Below are positions 6,402 to 13,355 of a DNA stretch of 13,355 nt, one piece after another. Position 1 is the stretch's first letter; every line of letters starts with the position of its first letter. The notes under the pieces were generated by a model that saw only the letters and a program-made list of their open reading frames with translations, was not told where the DNA came from and did no database searches. Source of the DNA: Lachnospiraceae bacterium (GTDB taxonomy: Bacteria; Bacillota_A; Clostridia; Lachnospirales; Lachnospiraceae); contig JAFWXB010000228.1 of the NCBI GenBank assembly GCA_017523185.1, forward strand, positions 1 through 13,355. The letters run 5' to 3'. The position numbers were made by a program, and so were the translations under genes.

Positions 6402-7355
6402 TTATAATACAAAAATATTTTTTTCTACTAAAATATGACACATATCCTCTAAAATTTTCGCTTCATCATAGTCATATTTTGATTTGTCAAACCAAAGAAC
6501 ATCACGTTCTCTGCGAAACCATGTGAGTTGTCGCTTTGCAAAATGACGTGTTTCACGTTTTAAAATATAAATGGCTTCTTCTAAGGAATAGATACCATCC
6601 AAATAATTTAAGATTTCTTTGTATCCTAATCCTTGCATGGAAACCATGTCTTGATGATAGCCCATTTCTTTTAATTTTGCAACTTCCTCAATAAGTCCTT
6701 GCTCTATCATAATATCCACACGTTTGTCAATACGCTTATACAAATGACTTCTCTCATCTGTTAAAACAAAGTATACAAAATTGTAAGGCGATTCTTTTTT
6801 TCGTTCTGTTTCGTTATGTTCGGAAATTGGTTTTCCTGTTAATTTATAAAATTCCAATGCACGAATCACGCGTTTTACATTGTTTGCATGAATTATTTTT
6901 GCAGAAACAGCGTCAACTTCCTGTAATTTTTCATGTAACGCCTCATTTCCATATGTGTTTGCAAAATTTTCAAGTTCTTTTCGATATGCTTCATCACTTT
7001 CCTGATTTGTAAAATCAATATCATACAAAAGGGCTTGGATATAAAATCCTGTTCCACCTACAATAATCGGAATTTGCCCCTTGTTGTAAATTTCTTCTAA
7101 CGCTACCTTTGCCATTTGTTTAAAACGCACAATATGAAATTCTTCTTCCGGTAAAAGTTCATCTACCAAATAGTGCGTTACGCCATCCATTTCTTCTTTT
7201 GTTATTTTTGCAGAACCAATGTCCATGTATTTATATACTTGCATGGAATCAGCAGAAATAATTGCACCATTTACTTTTTTTGCAAGTGCAATCGACAGAG
7301 CTGTTTTTCCTGCTGCTGTTGGTCCTGATAAAATAATCATAGGTCTTTTTGTCAT
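6402..7355 (-). CDS. miaA: tRNA dimethylallyltransferase MiaA
   Basis: Transfers dimethylallyl from DMAPP to N6 of adenosine 37 in tRNAs that read UNN codons, in the cytoplasm; MiaB then usually methylthiolates the product. 317 residues, normal length. It has the P-loop GPTAAGKT (11-18), DSMQVYKYMDIGSAK (36-50) containing the conserved Asp36 that activates the tRNA adenine, IIVGGTGFYIQAL (97-109), and NNVKRVIRALE (158-168). Near the C-terminus RETRHFAKRQLTWFRRE is the family tRNA-contact region. The ATG shares one base with the mutL stop (TAATG), and its Shine-Dalgarno GAGGA lies within the last mutL codons (7363-7367), so translation is coupled to mutL. The order mutS-mutL-miaA is widespread in Clostridia. 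All key residues are present. Confidence 0.98.
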   Translation of the reverse strand: MTKRPMIILSGPTAAGKTALSIALAKKVNGAIISADSMQVYKYMDIGSAKITKEEMDGVTHYLVDELLPEEEFHIVRFKQMAKVALEEIYNKGQIPIIVGGTGFYIQALLYDIDFTNQESDEAYRKELENFANTYGNEALHEKLQEVDAVSAKIIHANNVKRVIRALEFYKLTGKPISEHNETERKKESPYNFVYFVLTDERSHLYKRIDKRVDIMIEQGLIEEVAKLKEMGYHQDMVSMQGLGYKEILNYLDGIYSLEEAIYILKRETRHFAKRQLTWFRRERDVLWFDKSKYDYDEAKILEDMCHILVEKNIFVL

Positions 7356-9358
7356 TAAATAATCCTCTTAAATTTCTTTTCTATTTCATATTTACTCATG
7401 GAGATAATCGTTGGACGTCCATGTGGACAATGATACGGATTCTCCAATGTGAGCAATTCTTCCATTAAAGTATCAAATTCTTGTAAGGTTAAGTTTTGGT
7501 TACCTTTTACGGCTGCTTTACACGACATAGAAGCAACTTTCTCAAGTATTACTTCGGGTGTAGCTTTTCCATTTAAGTTTGCAAAATCATCTAACATTTC
7601 AATAAACAATTCCTTCATATCTATATGAAACAGATTCGCAGGAATTGCTTGTATCATATATTCTTTTCCACCAAAGTTTTGTACTTCGTATCCCATTTTT
7701 TCGATTTGTGCTCGATATGTTTCAAGCATTAAAATTTCATTCGCATCTAATGTCAAAAGAATCGGTGGGCTAATGGCTTGTGAAGTAAATTCACGTTCTT
7801 TTAAAGTTGCTATGGTACGTTCATACAGCACTTTTTCATGTGCTGCGTGTTGGTCTACAATAAATAATTTCTGTTCAAATTCGACAAGCCAATAGGTTTT
7901 AAACAGTTGTCCAATAACACGATGCTCTTTTTTTGCTTTTTTTGTTAAAAAATCCGAATCCAACGAGGCAAGTTGTATTTGCTCATATACTTGTAAAGTA
8001 TTCGTAGGAAAATTGGTATGTTCCTTTTCTAACATGGATTGTATAGAATCTGCTATTGGAATAGTTGTTTTCTGTTCTAATGTATATGCAGAAGCAGCAG
8101 TTTTTTGACTACCATTCAAACAACTAACAAACATTTGTTCTTGTTTTTCTGAATTTTCTTTTTGTAAAAAATCAGAACATTTTGTAGAAGTTGTTTTTGT
8201 ATTCGATATTCGTGTTCTTGTCGGATATTTTGGTTCATAAGGACTGTCTTTTGCGATTGCTTCTCGAATTTCGTTTAATCTTCTTTGCTCAAATGGTTCA
8301 GGTATATGCTCTGTATAGGTTCGTGGGTAGCTTTGTGTTTGCTCTGCAATTGTAACCTCTGGTATCAATTCCTTTCCCGATAAAATGCGATACAGTCCTT
8401 CCGAAAGTAATTGATAAATTTCTACATTATGGTCAAAACGCAGTTCCATTTTCGTTGGGTGTACATTAACGTCTAAGATTGTTCCCTCAAATGTAAAATA
8501 CAATACACAAAACGGATATTTATGTTGCATTAGAAACGATTTATAGGCTTCTTCAATGGATTTCGACAACAAAGCACTTTTAATATATCTGCCATTGATA
8601 AAATAAATTTCACAATTGCGATTTCCTCGTGTAATAATCGGTTTTCCAATATAGCCTTTCACAGAAAAATAATCATTTTGTATATCCACAGGAATAAGGG
8701 AAGACGCAATTTCCCTGCCAAATACATGATAAATTAAGTCTTTACTGTTTCCGTTTCCGGATGTATGCAACTTTGTTTTATTGTTTTGAATGTATTTAAA
8801 CGAAATATCCGGATGAGAAAGTGCTAACTTTTCTACCATATCAGCAATATGCGTACTTTCCGTTTGGGCTGATTTTAAAAATTTTCTTCTTGCAGGTGTG
8901 TTATAAAAAATATCTTTAACTAAGAAGGTTGTTCCGTCCGGTGCACCGATTTCTTCTAATTCCACTTCTTTTGAGCCTTCGATACGATAGCGAACTCCTG
9001 TTAAGGCTTCCGGTGTTTTTGTAATTACTTCTACACGTGAAACTGCTGCAATACTCGATAACGCTTCTCCACGAAATCCAAGCGAAGACACACAAAGCAA
9101 ATCTTCCACTCGTTTAATTTTACTTGTAGAATGGCGTAAAAACGCGAGTGGAACATCCTCTTTTGCAATCCCAAATCCATTATCGGAAATACGAATAAGA
9201 GCACTTCCTCCATCTTTAATTTCTACCGTAATTGCCGTAGCTTTCGCATCAATCGCATTTTCCACAAGTTCTTTTACAACAGAAGCAGGTCGCTCAATGA
9301 CCTCTCCTGCTGCAATCTTATCAATGGTATCTTGACTTAATAATGCAATTTTTGACAT
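7355..9358 (-). CDS. mutL: DNA mismatch repair protein MutL (endonuclease type)
   Basis: Mismatch-repair ATPase and nicking enzyme that acts after MutS. 667 residues. The N-terminal GHKL ATPase has Glu30 and Asn34 in KELVENAIDA, DNGFGI (59-64), GFRGEAL (94-100) and NTPARRKFLK. A polar, probably flexible linker spans roughly 340-475. The C-terminal dimerisation and nuclease domain carries DQHAAHEKVLYE (502-513), the metal-binding endonuclease motif, together with SCKAAVKGNQ (612-621) and CPHGRPT (644-650). This shows a strand-nicking MutL, as found in bacteria without MutH. It starts at ATG with AAAGGA (9367-9372) 8 bases upstream, overlapping the mutS stop codon; the gap to mutS is 12 bases. 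No motif is damaged. The linker is the only region without recognisable conservation. Confidence 0.98.
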   Translation of the reverse strand: MSKIALLSQDTIDKIAAGEVIERPASVVKELVENAIDAKATAITVEIKDGGSALIRISDNGFGIAKEDVPLAFLRHSTSKIKRVEDLLCVSSLGFRGEALSSIAAVSRVEVITKTPEALTGVRYRIEGSKEVELEEIGAPDGTTFLVKDIFYNTPARRKFLKSAQTESTHIADMVEKLALSHPDISFKYIQNNKTKLHTSGNGNSKDLIYHVFGREIASSLIPVDIQNDYFSVKGYIGKPIITRGNRNCEIYFINGRYIKSALLSKSIEEAYKSFLMQHKYPFCVLYFTFEGTILDVNVHPTKMELRFDHNVEIYQLLSEGLYRILSGKELIPEVTIAEQTQSYPRTYTEHIPEPFEQRRLNEIREAIAKDSPYEPKYPTRTRISNTKTTSTKCSDFLQKENSEKQEQMFVSCLNGSQKTAASAYTLEQKTTIPIADSIQSMLEKEHTNFPTNTLQVYEQIQLASLDSDFLTKKAKKEHRVIGQLFKTYWLVEFEQKLFIVDQHAAHEKVLYERTIATLKEREFTSQAISPPILLTLDANEILMLETYRAQIEKMGYEVQNFGGKEYMIQAIPANLFHIDMKELFIEMLDDFANLNGKATPEVILEKVASMSCKAAVKGNQNLTLQEFDTLMEELLTLENPYHCPHGRPTIISMSKYEIEKKFKRII

Positions 9359-9370
9359 ATTTCTTATCCT

Positions 9371-12016
9371 TTACCATCTGTTTTTTACTTTATTTTGTAA
9401 TTGATATAATTTATTCAATGCTTCTACGGGGGTTAAGTTGCCAATATCGACATTTCGAAGCTCATTGATAATATCATCATCTTTTATCGTATCAAAAAGG
9501 GAAATTTGTGTTAAATCGACTTCATCTAACTGTTCTTTCTTTTTTCGTTTTGTTGTCGTTTCTACGGACATATTTTTGACAACATCCGTAATATCATGTG
9601 CGATAAGTTCATTGACAATGCGTTTTGCACGTTCAATGACAGAATCCGGAAGCCCTGCAAGTTTTGCTACTTGGATACCATAACTTTTATCAGCTCCACC
9701 TTTGACGATTTTTCGTAAAAACACAATATCGTCGCCTTTTTCCTTAACAGCAATACAATAGTTATTTACACCATTTAGTTTCCCTTCAAGTTCCGTAAGT
9801 TCGTGATAATGTGTTGCAAAAAGTGTTTTTGCTCCAATCAGTTTTGGATTACTGATGTGTTCTACCACAGCCCATGCAATACTTAATCCATCAAATGTAC
9901 TTGTACCACGACCGATTTCATCTAAAATCAATAGGGAATGGCTTGTAGCATTTCGTAAGATATTTGCAACTTCATTCATTTCCACCATAAACGTACTTTG
10001 ACCGGAAGCTAAGTCATCCGAAGCCCCTACTCTTGTAAAAATACGGTCAACAATGGAAATATTTGCAGCAGATGCAGGCACAAAACTGCCAATTTGAGCC
10101 ATAAGCACAATTAACGCCGTTTGTCGCATATACGTTGATTTTCCTGCCATATTTGGACCTGTAATAATGGCAACACGATGTTTGTGATTATCCAAATAGG
10201 TGTCGTTATCAATAAAAAGGTCATTGACTATCATTTTTTCCACAACCGGATGTCTTCCGTTTTTGATTTCCAATGTACCGTTTTCATTAATCTTTGGTTT
10301 ACAATAATTATTGCGACTTGCCACAAGTGCAAGCGAAGCAAAGGTATCAATTTTCGCAATCGCTTTTGCTGTTGTTTGAATACGTCCCACATTATCGCTG
10401 ATATGATTCAAAATATCTTTATAAAGTTCATATTCTAAAGAAGAAAGTCGGTCTTCCGAACCTAAAATCGTTTCTTCTAGTTCTTTTAATTCCGGTGTAA
10501 TGTAACGCTCGGCATTTGTAAGGGTTTGTTTTCGAATATAGTAATCCGGTACCATATCTTTAAACGAATTTGTTACTTCTAAATAATATCCAAAGACTTT
10601 ATTGTATTTGATACGCAAGTTTTTAATATGCGTTTTTTCACGTTCTGTCGCTTCTAACTCTGCAAGCCATGTTTTTCCTTCCGTTTTTGCTTTTCGCAAT
10701 CGGTCAACTTCTTCATGATAATTGTCTTTTATAATATCTCCATCACGAACGGAAATCGGAGCTTCTTCTTGAATGGCATTGGATAAAAGCGTATAAATAT
10801 CTTGCAAATCGTCTAATTCCGTTTTGATTTCCTGTACGAGTTCTCCGGATAAATCGTCTAATAACATCTTAATTGCAGGAAGCATTTGCAAAGAATTTCG
10901 AAATGCAATCAAATCTCTTGGATTTGCTGTCTGATACGTAATACGTGTAATAAGACGTTCCAAATCGTAAATCGGATTTAAGTATTCACGCAATTCTTCA
11001 CGCACAATTTCGTGTTTATTTAATGAGGTAATAAATTCCTGTCTCTTTAAAATTTCTTTTTTATTGACAAGTGGCTGTTCTACATAAGAACGCAGTAAAC
11101 GAGCTCCCATAGCTGTTCTTGTCTTATCTAATACCCAAAGCAAAGACCCTCGTTTTTGTTTTTCGCGTAATGTTTCGACGAGTTCTAAATTTCTTCTTGA
11201 AGAACTGTCAATAATCATATATTTTCCAATCGAATATGGATGAATCGTTAAAATATTCGATAAAGCGTTTTTTTGTGTTTCGTAGAGATATTTGAGTAAT
11301 GCTCCACAAGCCACTACCCCACAATCGCAATCTTGCAGTCCAAGTCCTTCCAAGGAATGTACCTTAAAATGAGTTGTTAAAGTTTCTTTTGCCAAATCAT
11401 CTCCAAAGTACCATGCATCTAATGCTGCAATTGTGATTCCAAGACGATTTCGAATATCGGAAATATCCACACCACTCATATAAAAGGCTTCATTACAAAT
11501 AATTTCCGATGGTGAAAATTTATTCAATTCATCTAAGAGTTTGCGTTCGGAATCGAGTTCTGTTACAAAAAAATCGCCTGTCGTAACATCTACGATTCCT
11601 ATTCCATATTTTTCGACAGAATATACAATCGACATCAAGTAATTATTTTTCGTTTCATCAAGGGATTGCATATCTATATTTGTTCCTGGAGTTGCAACAC
11701 GAATGACTTCTCGTTTTACAATCCCTTTGGCATTTTTTGCATCTTCTACTTGTTCACAAATGGCTACTTTATAGCCTTTTTGTACAAGACGATTTAAATA
11801 TGTATCTACGGCATGAAAAGGAACGCCACACATGGGTGCACGTTCCTCTAATCCACAGCTTTTTCCGGTTAATGTAAGTTCTAATTCTTTTGATACAGTA
11901 CTTGCATCATCAAAAAACATTTCGTAAAAGTCACCAAGACGATAAAATAAAATACAGTCTTTGTAATCTTCTTTTGTTTTCAGATAATGTTGCATCATTG
12001 GTGATAATTCTGCCAC
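9371..12016 (-). CDS. mutS: DNA mismatch recognition protein MutS
   Basis: ATP-driven mismatch sensor that loads MutL. 881 residues, normal length for MutS1. The N-terminal mismatch-reading motif GDFYEMF supplies Phe30 and Glu32. The C-terminal ABC ATPase has Walker A GPNMAGKST (620-628), the segment DDLASGQSTFMVEM, Walker B LLILDEIGRGTSTFDG with Asp699 and Glu700, and ATHYHEL (734-740). Near the C-terminus QISLFD (837-842) fits the sliding-clamp-binding consensus, preceded by a Lys-rich patch (KRKKK). The start is GTG at 12014-12016: AAAGGA lies 10 bases upstream, and the next ATG (codon 7) would trim a conserved-looking N-terminus (SPMMQHYLKTK). The Shine-Dalgarno sits inside the last codons of the upstream flavoprotein gene, so these genes are probably co-translated. 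Confidence 0.98.
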   Translation of the reverse strand: MAELSPMMQHYLKTKEDYKDCILFYRLGDFYEMFFDDASTVSKELELTLTGKSCGLEERAPMCGVPFHAVDTYLNRLVQKGYKVAICEQVEDAKNAKGIVKREVIRVATPGTNIDMQSLDETKNNYLMSIVYSVEKYGIGIVDVTTGDFFVTELDSERKLLDELNKFSPSEIICNEAFYMSGVDISDIRNRLGITIAALDAWYFGDDLAKETLTTHFKVHSLEGLGLQDCDCGVVACGALLKYLYETQKNALSNILTIHPYSIGKYMIIDSSSRRNLELVETLREKQKRGSLLWVLDKTRTAMGARLLRSYVEQPLVNKKEILKRQEFITSLNKHEIVREELREYLNPIYDLERLITRITYQTANPRDLIAFRNSLQMLPAIKMLLDDLSGELVQEIKTELDDLQDIYTLLSNAIQEEAPISVRDGDIIKDNYHEEVDRLRKAKTEGKTWLAELEATEREKTHIKNLRIKYNKVFGYYLEVTNSFKDMVPDYYIRKQTLTNAERYITPELKELEETILGSEDRLSSLEYELYKDILNHISDNVGRIQTTAKAIAKIDTFASLALVASRNNYCKPKINENGTLEIKNGRHPVVEKMIVNDLFIDNDTYLDNHKHRVAIITGPNMAGKSTYMRQTALIVLMAQIGSFVPASAANISIVDRIFTRVGASDDLASGQSTFMVEMNEVANILRNATSHSLLILDEIGRGTSTFDGLSIAWAVVEHISNPKLIGAKTLFATHYHELTELEGKLNGVNNYCIAVKEKGDDIVFLRKIVKGGADKSYGIQVAKLAGLPDSVIERAKRIVNELIAHDITDVVKNMSVETTTKRKKKEQLDEVDLTQISLFDTIKDDDIINELRNVDIGNLTPVEALNKLYQLQNKVKNRW

Positions 12017-12022
12017 GACTGT

Positions 12023-13355
12023 CTAATCCTTTCTATATGTTTGAATAATAGCTTCTGCTACTTTGATGCCATCCATTGCAGCAGAGGTAATTCCACCTGC
12101 ATAGCCGGCACCTTCGCCACAAGGATAACATCCTTTTATTTCACTTTCGAATTGTTCATTTCTTAAAATGCGAATAGGAGAAGAAGTTCTGCTTTCTACT
12201 CCCGATAAAATCGCATCATATCTATTAAAATTTGGTATTATATGTGAAAAATGTTCCATTCCTGCAAGAAACGAAGTTTCCATATCAGAGCTTAACAATC
12301 CTCTTAAATTAGAAAAGCACGTCGCTCCTTTTGTATTCGAGGAAAATGCTCCATATGCTGTGGAAGTTTTGTTCACTTTAAAATCTCCATAGAGTTGTTG
12401 TGGAATTTTGCCATTACAAAGGAGATATGCTTTTTTTTCTAATTGTTCTTGAAAATACATTCCAATTAGTGGATTTTCGCAATTGTTTTTATCGGTCAAA
12501 GCGTTTATAAAATCTTCTTTTGTAACAGATACGATAATCGCACTATTGGCTGTCGAAGAATCGCGCTTCGAATAACTCATTCCATTGACAACCAGTTGAT
12601 TCTCAACAGAGGAAGAATTTACGACATATCCTCCCGGACACATACAAAATGAATAGATACCTCGTGATTGTGTTCCATTTTGAAAATTTGCAGTTACTTT
12701 ATAAGGTGCAGCAGGCAATCGCTGTTCTTTTTGTATTCCATACATAGCTTCGTTTATCATGCTTTGTGGGTGTTCCACACGAAATCCTACTGCAAAATTT
12801 TTTACCTCCATAGGCACTTGTAAGGTATGCAATGTCTGAAAGGTATCTCTTGCACTATGTCCAATCGCAAGGACAACAACGGAAGTATCAAATGTAAGTG
12901 TTTGGTTTGTAAGCGTATTTTTACAAATGACTTGTTTCAGACATTTGTTTTCAATAACAAAATCGTTTGCACAAGTATTAAAATATATTTGTACACCCTT
13001 TTCTAACAGATAGTTTCGCATATTTGCAATGACAGCACATAAAATATCCGTTCCAATATGAGGTTTATTTTCATATAAAATAGCTGTTGGTGCTCCAAAT
13101 TTCACAAATGTTTCTAATACAAAACGATTGCGATACTTTGTATCTTTTACAAGGGTATTGAGTTTTCCATCCGAAAATGTACCTGCTCCACCTTCTCCAA
13201 ACTGTACATTGGAATACGGATTTAAAACACCTGTTTCCCAAAAAGAAACGACATCTTTTGTACGTTCTTCTACGGTTTTTCCACGCTCAATTAAAATACA
13301 TGGATATCCTGCTTCCGTCAAAACATACGCTGAAAATAAACCTGCAGGTCCTGCC
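12023..13355 (-). CDS. FAD-dependent dehydrogenase-like flavoprotein (COG2509-type), N-terminus beyond the window
   Basis: NAD(P)/FAD-dependent oxidoreductase of unknown substrate. 443 residues are visible, and the frame is open to the edge. The first residues, AGPAGLFSAYVL, are the remainder of a GxGPAG dinucleotide-binding loop, and Glu23 in ILIERG is the acidic end of the second strand that binds the FAD ribose. The family signature QFGEGGAGTFSDGKLNT follows at about 51-67. Later come VVVLAIGHSARDT, FCMCPGGYVVNSSS and the C-terminal FAD loop CYPCGEGAGYAGGITSAAMDG (409-429). Relatives usually have roughly another 80-100 residues before the Rossmann loop, so the true start lies outside. A TTG at 13319-13321 is an internal Leu codon, not a start. 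The gene ends 6 bases before mutS and carries its ribosome binding site. I know of no direct role in mismatch repair. Confidence 0.9.
   Translation of the reverse strand, partial: AGPAGLFSAYVLTEAGYPCILIERGKTVEERTKDVVSFWETGVLNPYSNVQFGEGGAGTFSDGKLNTLVKDTKYRNRFVLETFVKFGAPTAILYENKPHIGTDILCAVIANMRNYLLEKGVQIYFNTCANDFVIENKCLKQVICKNTLTNQTLTFDTSVVVLAIGHSARDTFQTLHTLQVPMEVKNFAVGFRVEHPQSMINEAMYGIQKEQRLPAAPYKVTANFQNGTQSRGIYSFCMCPGGYVVNSSSVENQLVVNGMSYSKRDSSTANSAIIVSVTKEDFINALTDKNNCENPLIGMYFQEQLEKKAYLLCNGKIPQQLYGDFKVNKTSTAYGAFSSNTKGATCFSNLRGLLSSDMETSFLAGMEHFSHIIPNFNRYDAILSGVESRTSSPIRILRNEQFESEIKGCYPCGEGAGYAGGITSAAMDGIKVAEAIIQTYRKD
12027..12032 (-). promoter_or_regulatory. Ribosome binding site for mutS (GTG start)
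   Basis: AAAGGA lies within the final codons of the flavoprotein gene (the Arg-Lys-Asp end), 10 bases before the GTG. It supports GTG initiation and coupling of mutS to the upstream gene. Confidence 0.65.

Noticed and set aside
10178..10438. Plus-strand open frame of 86 codons within mutS
   Set aside because: It lies opposite the conserved MutS coding sequence, has no ribosome binding site of note and reads as low-complexity hydrophobic protein; it is a shadow frame.
13319..13321. TTG as the start of the flavoprotein gene
   Set aside because: The frame continues upstream to the window edge through GPAGL, part of the FAD-binding loop, so this codon is internal.
1..13355. Mobile element, CRISPR array, toxin-antitoxin pair or new defence system
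   Set aside because: No transposase, spaced repeats, terminal inverted repeats or unexplained gene cluster were seen. The window is filled with recognised housekeeping genes in a common order.

Overview
The window is AT-rich chromosomal DNA from a low-GC Gram-positive bacterium, most likely a member of the Clostridia close to Lachnospiraceae. This rests on codon use, the AAGGA-type ribosome binding sites, an endonuclease-type MutL, and the gene order mutS-mutL-miaA, Met_gamma_lyase family, radC-mreB-mreC-mreD-PBP2. No sequence search was possible, so the family-level placement is an inference. Every gene is on the minus strand, so transcription runs from the high coordinates to the low ones.

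In transcription order: (1) 13355-12023 holds a flavoprotein dehydrogenase whose N-terminus lies beyond the window. (2) 12016-6402 holds mutS, mutL and miaA, tightly packed: a 6-base gap, then a 12-base gap, then a 1-base stop/start overlap. This couples mismatch repair to tRNA A37 prenylation. (3) 6401-6184 is a non-coding gap with a weak hairpin, a one-helical-turn direct repeat and a possible promoter. (4) 6183-4885 is a PLP enzyme of the methionine gamma-lyase (YnbB, 'aluminium resistance') family. (5) 4884-4599 is an AT-rich gap that probably contains the start of the next transcript. (6) 4598-1 holds radC, mreB, mreC, mreD and the first half of a class B penicillin-binding protein (PBP2), the cell-elongation module.

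MreB filaments, MreC, MreD and PBP2 together direct lateral-wall peptidoglycan synthesis. RadC commonly sits in front of mreB in Firmicutes. MutS and MutL are the mismatch recognition and nicking proteins. Both carry intact catalytic motifs, and MutS has a clear sliding-clamp-binding peptide.

Start sites were judged from Shine-Dalgarno sequences. mreB and radC are best started at ATG codons slightly inside the longest open frames. mutS starts at GTG. PBP2 appears to start at TTG inside the end of mreD. I found no RNA gene, CRISPR array, insertion sequence, phage remnant or defence system. The window is core genome. The points worth a second look are an altered nucleotide-binding motif in MreB, an extra segment in PBP2, the absence of hfq after miaA, and the control region between miaA and the PLP enzyme.
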